From: a virus
Reading direction: 5' to 3' (one strand)
DNA length: 55,794 nucleotides
IMG/VR virus record: IMGVR_UViG_3300034374_009302
Span: 1 to 55,794 of that record
Position 1 is the first letter of the stretch. Each line of letters starts with the position of its first letter. Positions 16,559 to 24,413 of this stretch are shown here, piece after piece. Under the pieces are notes generated by a model. The model was not told the origin of the DNA and ran no database searches. It worked only from the letters and a program-made list of their open reading frames with translations. Position numbers and translations under genes: made by a program.

Positions 16559-18388
16559 CGAATAGTTATTCATCATGTTGTAAATTGAGGAGAGCTTGGC
16601 TCTCCCTTTTTTTATCTCGTAGGCATCTTTTTCAGAGTCAAATCTCTTCAGTTTGAAGTTTACCTTATTGGTTTCAGGGTCAATTCCCTCAATACTAATA
16701 AACACACCTTCTTGAGATGGAACTTTATTATTCTTACCTAATCTACCAAACTCTTCCTTTACCTTTTCTAATAACTTCACGTATTCTTTAAAATCTACAA
16801 AGTAATCGGCATCGTCCAAATCAGAATAGATATCTTCCAATACACTTAATGTTGGACCATTAAACTCCTCATTAAAGGTTTTATCATCCTCACTTTCATA
16901 CGCCATCTCATAAGGGTAATCATATGGGAAAGATATGTTTACAGTTACCAAATCTCGTATCATATCCATCACACCCATACCCATATAGTGTTCACTATTT
17001 TCGTATAAGTTAATGACTTCATCTAAGGAAATTTCATAGTTATAAAAACATTCACCGTCTTTAGTCACTCCAATGTCATCTAAGATGTTACAAAGACCTT
17101 CCGTGAATTCCTTTTTCAAACCTTCAACTATTGATTGGTTTTTGGCTTGGGTAAATTCTTCAGATAACCTCTCTAAGTCACGACTAGATAAAGTCTCGGC
17201 CATAAACTCACCAATCTTATTGGCTTCCTCACGGTCCACATCCAAACCACCTTCTGTCTCTTTAATAAGTTCGGCAATTTTAGGGTCATACACTTCAAGA
17301 ATATCTTTTAGAACACTCAAATGTTCTTGATTTAAATAAAACAGGTAATACCCATCTTTTAACTCTTCATCCCAATTATATGGGTCGTAGTAATCAGCAT
17401 CAAAACCATATGGTTGTTCAATGGCATATTCAATATACTTTAAGTCTTCTTCACTAACCTCGTCTTCGAAAAGGCTTAAGAACTTTTCAATACCTTCAAA
17501 GTTAATCTTAATAGTGTAGTCACCTTTACTACCATCAACACCTGTAATTAAAGGGTCTCTAAGTTTAACCATTTTTGGCTCTATCTCTCCGAGTTGTAAT
17601 TTTTTCAACATCTCGTATTGATTACCACCTTTGATTAATTTTCTAATCTCAGAAGATATCGGTTCAAACTTTTCCAATAAGACATTTAATGTTCTTATGG
17701 AGTCCTTTTGGTCATAAACCTCAAGCTTACCATTATCCCTAACCAATAATGCCATCTTACCGAAAATACTATCGGGAGACTTCTTATCTATGATATAATA
17801 CAAACTACCTTCTTCAGTATATTTGTCAAAGTATCTGGTGTCGTCTTTTGTAGTGGTACACCATTTGGTATTTGCACCATAATAACAGGATGCTCCGTGA
17901 GACATTGGCTCAACAATTAAAAAACGGTCATCTTCATAAATTCTGTTGACCTCTTTTTTTATTTCCTTCTCTTTTTCCTTTTCAACTTTTCTACGACGAA
18001 CTGCAGTCATTAACGCTTGAAGTCCCCAAATGGAATCATATTTGTTAATGTCTTTTGGTGCCAATTTAATCTTATCACCATTTACCAATGATGATATGGA
18101 TTCAGCATAGTCAACATCCTCAGGTGTAATAGATGTTGCCGATTTATGGAACTGTTCAATAAGGTCGATGAATAGATTTACGTTATCGGCAACAGAGAAT
18201 GTCATTGGGTTACCCAAACTAATCATTTGTTTAATCATCCACTCGGAATATTTTTTGGTGGATGAAGGGTCACCGTCAATAAGTTTTTCCAGTAACTCAG
18301 GTGCATCGGCAAAGGTAGGACTGTCCTTGTATTTATCTATAAGGTTCTCCTTTTTACCTTCGAGTAGTATGTTCTGAAATTTAATCAT
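16538..18388 (-). CDS. Large virion-block protein with YGANTKWCT motif
   Basis: The 616-residue protein opens MIKFQNILLEGKKENLIDKY, with LLE|G at residues 8-11 fitting prohead-protease cleavage. A conserved-looking centre reads SCYYGANTKWCTTTKDDTRY followed by SLYYIIDKKSPDSIFGK. I recall this TKWCT pattern in unannotated proteins of many large phages, without a function. The C-terminal half is acidic and helical. Its last 20 codons overlap the convergent peptidase gene and contain that gene's terminator hairpin. Confidence 0.7.
   Translation of the reverse strand: MIKFQNILLEGKKENLIDKYKDSPTFADAPELLEKLIDGDPSSTKKYSEWMIKQMISLGNPMTFSVADNVNLFIDLIEQFHKSATSITPEDVDYAESISSLVNGDKIKLAPKDINKYDSIWGLQALMTAVRRRKVEKEKEKEIKKEVNRIYEDDRFLIVEPMSHGASCYYGANTKWCTTTKDDTRYFDKYTEEGSLYYIIDKKSPDSIFGKMALLVRDNGKLEVYDQKDSIRTLNVLLEKFEPISSEIRKLIKGGNQYEMLKKLQLGEIEPKMVKLRDPLITGVDGSKGDYTIKINFEGIEKFLSLFEDEVSEEDLKYIEYAIEQPYGFDADYYDPYNWDEELKDGYYLFYLNQEHLSVLKDILEVYDPKIAELIKETEGGLDVDREEANKIGEFMAETLSSRDLERLSEEFTQAKNQSIVEGLKKEFTEGLCNILDDIGVTKDGECFYNYEISLDEVINLYENSEHYMGMGVMDMIRDLVTVNISFPYDYPYEMAYESEDDKTFNEEFNGPTLSVLEDIYSDLDDADYFVDFKEYVKLLEKVKEEFGRLGKNNKVPSQEGVFISIEGIDPETNKVNFKLKRFDSEKDAYEIKKGRAKLSSIYNMMNNYSLFDPFE
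16589..16613 (+). terminator. Terminator of the peptidase gene, inside the convergent CDS
   Basis: GGAGAGC-TTG-GCTCTCC followed by C and seven T forms a plus-strand terminator. The same bases encode part of the C-terminus of the 16538-18388 protein, so the sequence serves two purposes. Confidence 0.8.
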
Positions 18389-18398
18389 AAAAGTTAAC

Positions 18399-18406
18399 TA
18401 TAAATA
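18399..18406 (-). promoter_or_regulatory. Phage TATTTATA motif before the TKWCT gene
   Basis: GTATTTATAGTTAAC lies 10 bases before the ATG at 18388, back to back with the host-type promoter of the plus-strand gene. Confidence 0.5.
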
Positions 18407-18414
18407 CTTGACAG

Positions 18415-18446
18415 TTTGGATAATTGATAAATAACCCTTATATTTG
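18415..18446 (+). promoter_or_regulatory. Host-type promoter of the CAP-like gene
   Basis: TTTG (18415-18418), 20 bases, then TATATTTG (18439-18446), 19 bases before the ATG. Confidence 0.75.
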
Positions 18447-18465
18447 AAGTATAAATAAACAACCT

Positions 18466-19008
18466 ATGAAAAAACTACTTTTTTTATTCTTATTGATTCC
18501 TAATCTAATGTTCTCACAAACCAAAGAGCAAATAGATTCTGTTAATTACTACTTCGGTATCTTACTTCGTCAAGACCGTGACAGTGTAAACCAATATAGA
18601 ATCGAAAACGGTATGAAACAATTGAACACCGTTGAAATTGAAACTAACCGTAAGTTATTTGTAAATCCTGATGAACATATTGATTACTGTATTCGTAAGT
18701 GTCACAATGCAGAGGTGTTCTACCCACACAAAGGTATCTACCGTGAAAACTTTTATGCTGAGACTTCTATGGAGGATGACTCCAAGGAATATCAAGACCC
18801 ACAAAAAGTTGCAACTTTATTATATGATAGTTGGAAACATTCACCCAAAGGACATTTTTATCTGATGATGAGTGACCCTAACTTCTCTGAAGGGTTTGAC
18901 TACGAAACATTTATTGTGAGATATAAATTTTCATTTAAGGAAAATGTCAAATGTCCATGGTTGATGATTGCCACCTTCACCGTATATACCTCAGAGGATA
19001 GAAAATAA
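18466..19008 (+). CDS. Exported CAP/SCP-family protein
   Basis: The 180-residue protein has a Sec signal peptide (MKKLLFLFLLIPNLMFSQ, cleavage near residue 17). The body resembles a CAP domain: SVNQYRIENGMKQL, then RENFYAETS, and WKHSPKGHFYLMMSDPN, which corresponds to the family's WxxSxxHxxxxMxP segment. CAP proteins are secreted and act in lipid binding, proteolysis or surface interactions. A monocistronic gene with a host-type promoter suggests expression before the virion genes. Family assignment is by pattern only. Confidence 0.7.
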   Translation: MKKLLFLFLLIPNLMFSQTKEQIDSVNYYFGILLRQDRDSVNQYRIENGMKQLNTVEIETNRKLFVNPDEHIDYCIRKCHNAEVFYPHKGIYRENFYAETSMEDDSKEYQDPQKVATLLYDSWKHSPKGHFYLMMSDPNFSEGFDYETFIVRYKFSFKENVKCPWLMIATFTVYTSEDRK

Positions 19009-19010
19009 AA

Positions 19011-19035
19011 AAAAGGACTCCGAGTCCTTTTTTTT
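19011..19035. terminator. Bidirectional terminator
   Basis: AAAAGGACT and AGTCCTTTT form a stem flanked by A and T runs, between the convergent genes 18466-19008 and 19037-20161. Confidence 0.8.
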
Positions 19036-19036
19036 A

Positions 19037-20161
19037 TTATTTGTATGCATCACACATGATTGGGTCCGGTGTCCAACTTCCGCCACCTTGTATACTGAAA
19101 TCAAAACCACCCCACTTAAAAGGTTTCCTTGGTTTTCTTGATTTTCTTTTTCTACCTCCCATTGTAACAGCAAAAGACTCGACCTCAAAAGTATCCTCTT
19201 CAGGTTCAATATTTTTAGGTTTAATTTTTGTTCTAACCGCAAATGTAAATCCAATATCTGCTCTTTGGAACTTTTGAAGTGACTTTTTATCGTCACCCTT
19301 TTTCCAAATAGGACCACGAGTACACTCATAATCACCACTGTTCCAATTATCGTATTGTGGTGCGTTTGTGGTGTTAATATTTAATTGGAAATCTGAACTC
19401 GGTTTGATGTTTACACTTGCAAACGCATTCAATACATAATCTTTAACCGCTTGAGCCCTTGCTTCTGATAATTCACAGAAAGTTGGGACTTTCCCAGGAA
19501 ATGTCACTTTACTCTCCAAATTAGGTATTGTTGATGATGATGCAATAACCGTCATAGACTTTAATTCACCAACACCTCTTGAATCTGGAGTTACTTTTAT
19601 TGATTCACCCGCCTTTGTTACAACATCATTGATGTATGATTTGAACTCATTAGTTAAAACCGCTTCATTATATTCGAACTGATTTTTCAAATCCGCAGAT
19701 AATGAAGAAAATTTTAACCCTGGTTCTTCTACTTTACCTGGATTCTCAACTTCTTTAATTGATAATGTGTTTTCTGCAGTTATAAATTGTTTTCTGAGTT
19801 CATCAACCTTTCTATTATAAAAGTTAACACAGTAGAATTGAAATGATGCTGGCATTGAATTGAAGATATTAATACTTTCTTCATCCATCAATTCCATCAT
19901 CTCATCACGCTTAGATTTATTATTTCCTCTTGACATTTTCCATTGAAGATATTCTTCAATATCTTTGTCCTTATTTTCTCCTGTACGTAATGTTGCTTGC
20001 CTTTCTACAAACTCTTTGTATTCAGAATCCTGAGGAGTCAAAAGATAAAATTTTTCTCTTGCTTTGCCCTTGATTTTAATTTCATTCAACTCTTGACCAA
20101 TAATTCTATCTACAATCTTTTGTATGTCGGCTTCATTCAAACGTATTACTTTCTTTGCCAT
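19037..20161 (-). CDS. Probable virion protein with a weak OmpA-like segment
   Basis: The 374-residue protein begins MAKKVIRLNEADIQKIVDRI and has LNE|A and LNE|I in its first 30 residues. A segment near 230-250 (CELSEARAQAVKDYVLNAF) resembles the peptidoglycan-binding helix of OmpA-type domains, but the match is short. The tail contains a basic patch (GGRKRKSRKPRKPFKWGG). A phage promoter motif precedes it. Virion location is inferred from the leader and motif. Confidence 0.6.
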   Translation of the reverse strand: MAKKVIRLNEADIQKIVDRIIGQELNEIKIKGKAREKFYLLTPQDSEYKEFVERQATLRTGENKDKDIEEYLQWKMSRGNNKSKRDEMMELMDEESINIFNSMPASFQFYCVNFYNRKVDELRKQFITAENTLSIKEVENPGKVEEPGLKFSSLSADLKNQFEYNEAVLTNEFKSYINDVVTKAGESIKVTPDSRGVGELKSMTVIASSSTIPNLESKVTFPGKVPTFCELSEARAQAVKDYVLNAFASVNIKPSSDFQLNINTTNAPQYDNWNSGDYECTRGPIWKKGDDKKSLQKFQRADIGFTFAVRTKIKPKNIEPEEDTFEVESFAVTMGGRKRKSRKPRKPFKWGGFDFSIQGGGSWTPDPIMCDAYK

Positions 20162-20178
20162 AATTAAAAATCTTTTTA

Positions 20179-20186
20179 TATAAATA
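20179..20186 (-). promoter_or_regulatory. Phage TATTTATA motif before the 19037-20161 gene
   Basis: ATATTTATATAAAAAG lies 17 bases before the ATG at 20161, divergent from the tmRNA promoter. Confidence 0.5.
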
Positions 20187-20187
20187 T

Positions 20188-20218
20188 ATTGTCAGAAGAA
20201 AAAAAGTATTTATATTTG
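20188..20218 (+). promoter_or_regulatory. Host-type promoter of the tmRNA
   Basis: ATTG (20188-20191), 19 bases, then TATATTTG (20211-20218). Transcription would start about 25 bases before the mature 5' end. Confidence 0.7.
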
Positions 20219-20248
20219 TAGTCAGAAAGAAAGGTTCTTTGAAAATAT

Positions 20249-20645
20249 GGGGGTGAATTGGAATCGATTGGCGTAGATAGTCATACGGGGCACGTAGTGA
20301 GATGTTATCTATCACTTTAATCTATGGTGACACTTTTTTTAACTGGCGAAACAATCGCAAAACTTCAGGCTGTCGGTCTTATCCGCACTGAAGAAGTAAC
20401 TGTGGCGTAAGACGCAACAGTGAAACGGGTCGGTGGACATATAACCTTTGAACAGAAGTCTGTATATGGGAGTCACAGGTCAGAGCTCTCTTAAATAACT
20501 CTGAGACCAGGTTGTTTATTGGTTTGTTTCCCACACACATCAAACCATTTATTTCGGAATGTTGAGAACCAACATTGACCTAAACGTGTAGTCCTTTATG
20601 GGTGATGCGAACAAGACTCGGGTTCGACTCCCGACACCTCCACCA
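20249..20645 (+). ncRNA. ssrA: tmRNA with an unusual 21-codon tag
   Basis: This 397-base RNA has tmRNA ends. The 5' GGGGGTG pairs over 7 bp with CACCTCC before the encoded A-CCA, and the third pair is G-U, the alanine identity element. GGGTTCGACTCCC forms the T arm, and AACTGGCGAA marks the resume site as in other Bacteroidetes. The tag frame runs from GGC at 20345 to TAA at 20408: GETIAKLQAV, GL, IRTEEVTVA. The stop lies in the loop of the hairpin CTGT-GCGT/ACGC-ACAG. Bacteroidetes tags I recall are about nine residues and end ALAA (for example GETNYALAA), so this tag is longer and ends VTVA. No smpB was seen in the window. Confidence 0.93.
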
Positions 20646-20649
20646 ATAA

Positions 20650-20671
20650 CCCCTCTTCGGAGGGGTTTTTT
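20650..20671 (+). terminator. Terminator of the tmRNA gene
   Basis: CCCCTC-TTCG-GAGGGG with a C(UUCG)G tetraloop and a T-run, starting five bases after the CCA end. Confidence 0.9.
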
Positions 20672-20749
20672 ATGATTACTAATACCATATAGACATTATC
20701 TATTGGATTTTTAATTTTATTAAACTATTTTAAATAAAAACATTTTATT

Positions 20750-21385
20750 ATGAGCTACGTAGGAAAACATTTCCCAAATATCACGGTCAACGCCATCGAT
20801 GAGATGGGTGATACATTCAAGTTGAATGTCGTTGAAAAAGCAAAATCAGAATCTAAGAAAGTCTTATTGTTCTGGTACCCTAAAGATTTTACCTTCGTTT
20901 GTCCAACGGAGATTCACGCCTTCCAAGAAAAGTTAAAAGACTTTGAAGACCGTAACACTATGGTCATCGGAGCGTCTTGTGACACCGCTGAGGTTCACTT
21001 CGCATGGTTGAATACAGAAAAAGACAACGGTGGTATTGAAGGAGTAACATTCCCATTAATCGCTGACACTACTCGTGAATTGTCAAATAGATTAGGTATC
21101 TTAGACCTCACAGAAACTTTTGATACGACCAATGGTGGTATCAGAATTGAAGGTGATAACGTTACTTACCGTGCGACTTACCTAATTGATGAGGACGGTA
21201 AAGTATTCCACGAATCAGTAAACGACATGCCATTGGGTAGAAACGTGGATGAATACATTCGTCTTATCGACGCTTACTCTCACGTTCAAAAACACGGTGA
21301 GGTATGTCCTGCAAACTGGGAAGAAGGTAAAGAAGCGATGTCAGCAACTCGTGAAGGTGTATCAACGTATTTAAGTAACAACTAA
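20750..21385 (+). CDS. ahpC: Peroxiredoxin, 2-Cys AhpC type
   Basis: The 211-residue protein has the peroxidatic Cys51 in FTFVCPTE and the resolving Cys186 in GEVCPANW, with the usual length and the WYPKDFTFVCP context. It reduces hydrogen peroxide and organic peroxides and is recycled by a thioredoxin, here encoded one base downstream of its stop. The C-terminal AHP tail (SATREGVSTYLSNN) is present. No clear promoter box was found, so transcription may use an unrecognised site between 20672 and 20749. The gene appears intact. Confidence 0.95.
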   Translation: MSYVGKHFPNITVNAIDEMGDTFKLNVVEKAKSESKKVLLFWYPKDFTFVCPTEIHAFQEKLKDFEDRNTMVIGASCDTAEVHFAWLNTEKDNGGIEGVTFPLIADTTRELSNRLGILDLTETFDTTNGGIRIEGDNVTYRATYLIDEDGKVFHESVNDMPLGRNVDEYIRLIDAYSHVQKHGEVCPANWEEGKEAMSATREGVSTYLSNN

Positions 21386-21386
21386 G

Positions 21387-21698
21387 ATGACTGAATTAAC
21401 ACAAGACAATTTGGGTGAAATCTTATCGTCAAACAATAAGGTTATGGTCCAATACGGTGCAGGATGGTGTGGTAACTGTCGTTTGACAAAACCTAAGTTC
21501 AAAAGAATGTCCTCAGAAAATCAGGACATCACATTCGTTTATGTGGATGCTGAGAAACTACCAGGTTCACGTCAGTTCGCAGATGTTTCAAACCTACCAA
21601 CCTTCGCAGGATTTGTGGACGGCAAGTTGGTGAAACAATCTCAAGGAAATAAAATTGAAGTTATACAAGACGTATTACATGAGGTTACCAATCATTAA
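21387..21698 (+). CDS. Thioredoxin-family protein (WCGNC)
   Basis: The 103-residue protein has the redox motif WCGNC (Cys28, Cys31) and the cis-Pro segment NLPTFAGF. It is the probable reductant of the peroxiredoxin encoded immediately upstream. Its 3' end overlaps the next gene by 20 bases. The same trio of genes in this order is found in Flavobacteriia (from memory), so the block looks like a captured host operon. Confidence 0.9.
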   Translation: MTELTQDNLGEILSSNNKVMVQYGAGWCGNCRLTKPKFKRMSSENQDITFVYVDAEKLPGSRQFADVSNLPTFAGFVDGKLVKQSQGNKIEVIQDVLHEVTNH

Positions 21699-21930
21699 GA
21701 CATTAGTAGAGTCTGGTGAATTCGATGAAGATTACATGGAGGAGGCGATTGAAGTCCTCCTCCTAATCTCCGAAGCACGAGGTGTTAAAGACGAGGAGAT
21801 GGAAGTTATCGGTGAACTGATATCCAACATCTCAGGGGCTCAAGAAGTGATGAGAGAAATCAAAAATGGAACCCCTCAGAAAGAAGCCCTCAATGGGTTT
21901 ATGAAAAGAGTCGTCGGAGCAATCAATTAA
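21679..21930 (+). CDS. Small peroxiredoxin-operon protein (DUF6952-like)
   Basis: The start at 21679 gives 83 residues, MRLPIIKTLVESGEFDEDYM..., which matches the small helical protein that follows peroxiredoxin and thioredoxin in Flavobacteriia; an upstream ATG at 21655 would add eight residues without support. The segments DEEMEVIGELISNISGAQEV and ALNGFMKRVVGAIN are family-like. Its biochemical role is unknown. The overlap with the thioredoxin gene suggests coupled translation. Confidence 0.8.
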   Translation: MRLPIIKTLVESGEFDEDYMEEAIEVLLLISEARGVKDEEMEVIGELISNISGAQEVMREIKNGTPQKEALNGFMKRVVGAIN

Positions 21931-21954
21931 TTTTAATCGGCAAGTAAGATTTTA

Positions 21955-21985
21955 TTTGGCAGAGTCCAAATTATGCTTATCTTTG
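21955..21985 (+). promoter_or_regulatory. Host-type promoter of the DUF6011 gene
   Basis: TTTG (21955-21958), 19 bases, then TATCTTTG (21978-21985): a full match to the Bacteroidetes consensus. Confidence 0.85.
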
Positions 21986-22017
21986 TAGTGTTAATAACAA
22001 CATAAACCCTACAAGAC

Positions 22018-22770
22018 ATGGCAGTAACAGGAATCAACATCGAAGAAAAAGTAAAAAACTACGAAGGAACCAGCAACTTCCTAAACTCTCTAAAAGCTAA
22101 CTTGAGCAAATACGGTCGTCTCACTCCAAAACAATACACTGCGGCTGAGAAAATCATCGTATCTGAATCTCGCAAAGACGAGGTTAACGTAGAAGAACTA
22201 CCTGCAAACCTCAAAGCCATCGTTACCTACAAAGGTGAGAGCACGTTCATCAACGACCTCAAAGACAAATACATGAAATACCGTCGTCTGACTGAGAAGC
22301 AAGTAATTGCAGGTTCTCAAGCAGTTGACCGTGAGGTTCAGAAAAACTCTCAAAAAGACCTTAACATCCCACTTGTAGGGGACACCATCAAAATCGGTCG
22401 CAAGATTGCCCTCGAAATCAAAAAAAGTTACGACTTGGATTTCCACCCGATTTTGGTTGACGTTACCAAATTGGTAAAATCTTCAAACCGAGCACTCCTC
22501 ATCCGAGCAAAACTCACAAAAGAAAACGGTGGTATCTGCCGTTGTTGTGGAAAGACCCTCACTGATGAGATGTCTCAAATGACAGGTATCGGTCCGGTAT
22601 GTGCGACTTACGTAGGTGTTAAACACCCCGCAAGTCGTCGTGACATCCCTCAATTCCAAGAGGAAATTGCAAAGAAAATCGACGAGATTGGTGAGTTCGA
22701 GTTTTGGATACCAAAGAGCTCAATCCAAAAGTGGACAGGAACAGGAGCAGTCCTAATGAAAATCTTCTAA
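22018..22770 (+). CDS. DUF6011 zinc-ribbon protein
   Basis: The 250-residue protein contains CRCCGKTLTDEMSQMTGIGP followed by VCA, the DUF6011 pattern of a four-Cys zinc site with S...GIGPxC. The N-terminal half holds two copies of a helical repeat (FLNSLKANLSKYGRLTPKQY and FINDLKDKYMKYRRLTEKQV). Such proteins are common in phages and plasmids; nucleic-acid binding is likely but unproven. The codons end in C unusually often, which may reflect high expression or recent acquisition. The strong promoter suggests abundant product. Confidence 0.8.
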   Translation: MAVTGINIEEKVKNYEGTSNFLNSLKANLSKYGRLTPKQYTAAEKIIVSESRKDEVNVEELPANLKAIVTYKGESTFINDLKDKYMKYRRLTEKQVIAGSQAVDREVQKNSQKDLNIPLVGDTIKIGRKIALEIKKSYDLDFHPILVDVTKLVKSSNRALLIRAKLTKENGGICRCCGKTLTDEMSQMTGIGPVCATYVGVKHPASRRDIPQFQEEIAKKIDEIGEFEFWIPKSSIQKWTGTGAVLMKIF

Positions 22771-22781
22771 GAACCAACAAC

Positions 22782-22802
22782 GGGGAGGGAAACCTCCCCT
22801 TA
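22782..22802 (+). terminator. Hairpin between DUF6011 and lectin genes, weak terminator
   Basis: GGGGAGG-GAAA-CCTCCCC is a very stable GNRA-loop hairpin, but only TTAAC follows. It may attenuate transcription or stabilise the upstream mRNA while allowing readthrough into the lectin gene. Confidence 0.6.
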
Positions 22803-22814
22803 ACACCATAACAA

Positions 22815-23678
22815 ATGAAAAAACTACTTACCCTTTTACTCCTACCTCTGACCGTATTGTCTCAACCCACATTTACCAATACTAACTATTTGGGTGAATA
22901 CGAAGATGCATACTACTACATGTCAACCAATACATTCAGTTATTGGGACGCTGTGGATGATTTAAAAGAAAAAGATTCTACCCTCACCCTTATTTCTATT
23001 CACTCTCAGGGAGAGATGGACTTCATTGACTCAACAATGAATTACGGACCTGGTCAACATTACGCATGGATTGGTGCCACTGATACTGCTGAAGAAGGTG
23101 TGTTTGAGTGGTTGGACGGAACCCTATGGGATTTTGAATACTTCTCTCAAGGTGAACCGAGCAACGGTGTTAATACAGGTGGTTACGAGGAAAACTATGT
23201 AATGATTAACTACACTCAAGATGTTTACGGTCGTCACTGGAATGATGCAACCAACCTAACCGATAACTTCTTCTATCTTTTTAAAGTTGAAAAGGGTGGG
23301 AGTTCATCTCCGATGGATAGTGTATTTGTGATTGATGACAATATTGAATTCTCACCTGTCGTCGCAACCTCGCAAGATACGACAAATAATTCAGGTAACC
23401 AAACATGGGAAGATTTTTCCGCTTACGATATTCAAATTTATCCAAACCCCTTTAAGTCTTCATACGAACACTTTTACTTTCGTTCACCGTGGAGGGGTGA
23501 CGCACTAATCGCAATCAAAGACCGTTCAGGGAAAGTTGTTCACCATCAGATTCATACCATCACCGAACGGGACCATCGAGTAGATGTCGGATATCTAAGT
23601 CCAGGTAGTTACATCGGAATTGTTAAGATGGTAAACCAAAAACTAAAATATAAGTTTGTAGTTATAGTTGTTGATTAA
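22815..23678 (+). CDS. Secreted C-type lectin-domain protein with T9SS sorting domain
   Basis: The 287-residue protein has a signal peptide (1-16), a C-type lectin fold (about 30-157) with WIGATDTAEEGVFEWLDG, GEPSNG (113-118) and HWND (141-144), a Ser/Thr linker, and a C-terminal type A sorting domain (205-287: IQIYPNPF, DRSGKVV, YLSPGSYIGIV). T9SS domains direct export across the outer membrane of Bacteroidetes and are removed on secretion. The lectin domain implies binding of glycan or protein at the cell surface. No reverse transcriptase or template repeat was seen, so a diversity-generating element is unlikely. Confidence 0.85.
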   Translation: MKKLLTLLLLPLTVLSQPTFTNTNYLGEYEDAYYYMSTNTFSYWDAVDDLKEKDSTLTLISIHSQGEMDFIDSTMNYGPGQHYAWIGATDTAEEGVFEWLDGTLWDFEYFSQGEPSNGVNTGGYEENYVMINYTQDVYGRHWNDATNLTDNFFYLFKVEKGGSSSPMDSVFVIDDNIEFSPVVATSQDTTNNSGNQTWEDFSAYDIQIYPNPFKSSYEHFYFRSPWRGDALIAIKDRSGKVVHHQIHTITERDHRVDVGYLSPGSYIGIVKMVNQKLKYKFVVIVVD

Positions 23679-24412
23679 GCATCGGGAGAGGTTAGGGAGT
23701 TACCTAAACTCTCCCATCTTGTTTGACCCACAAAGTTCTTCTTCGTAGCAATTGCATTAATATTGGAGATAAACATCTCTCTAATATCACTACGAGGATG
23801 TGAAGCTATAACTGCAGAAAGAAACTCATCACTAACAATGATATTCTGTTTCAATATTGGTAAATGTTGTTCAACCAATTTCTCCAACGCACTTCTCCTT
23901 AAAATATAACTGTGGGTGTTGTAAAAGAATGTGGGTTTTACCCAATGATTAAGACCGATTCTAATCGGTGTTGAAATATTATGAAAGTTATCGTGTAATG
24001 AGTTGTGAGCCAATAAGGCCATTTCCCACTCATAACCCTGAGTCTCATCAAAGATATTCCAATCGATAGGTTCCATAGAGATAAAGTCATCTTCCAATAT
24101 CATAATGGTCTTATAACCCTTCTCATACGCATCTTCCCATATTTTGGTGTGGGATATCATTCCACCGGCCTCACCCCATGTTGTGGGTCTATTCCAAAAT
24201 CCATATTCAATAACCTCAGGAGACAACGCCCAACCGTCATACAACTTATATGGGAGGTTTTCTTCCGTTTGTAGTCTCTTACCTACAAAACCTTCAAATA
24301 CTTTAATAGGGGTCCCCTCAGGGAATGGGAGACCTTTTGCCCTGTCCAATAGCTCTTCAATATATTCTTCTCTCAAATCTATTGAGATGATGTAGACCTG
24401 GTCTATCTGCAT
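23675..24412 (-). CDS. Glycosyltransferase family 25
   Basis: The 245-residue protein matches GT25: VYIISIDLREEYIEELL near the N-terminus, WGEAGGMISHTKIWEDAY, and IMILEDDFIS as the metal-binding acidic motif. GT25 enzymes add hexoses to lipooligosaccharide or proteins, so the likely target is host surface glycan or a virion protein. Its last bases overlap the convergent lectin gene by 4, and it follows the endolysin gene by one base, so both are on one transcript. Confidence 0.85.
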   Translation of the reverse strand: MQIDQVYIISIDLREEYIEELLDRAKGLPFPEGTPIKVFEGFVGKRLQTEENLPYKLYDGWALSPEVIEYGFWNRPTTWGEAGGMISHTKIWEDAYEKGYKTIMILEDDFISMEPIDWNIFDETQGYEWEMALLAHNSLHDNFHNISTPIRIGLNHWVKPTFFYNTHSYILRRSALEKLVEQHLPILKQNIIVSDEFLSAVIASHPRSDIREMFISNINAIATKKNFVGQTRWESLGNSLTSPDA

Positions 24413-24413
24413 A

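Noticed and set aside
20345-20395. Alternative tmRNA tag in the +1 frame (AKQSQNFRLSVLSALKK)
   Set aside because: The GGC resume codon in AACTGGCGAA and the stop in the hairpin loop support the first frame.
22815-23678. Diversity-generating retroelement variable protein
   Set aside because: The lectin fold prompted a check, but there is no reverse transcriptase or template repeat in the window, and the C-terminus is a sorting domain.
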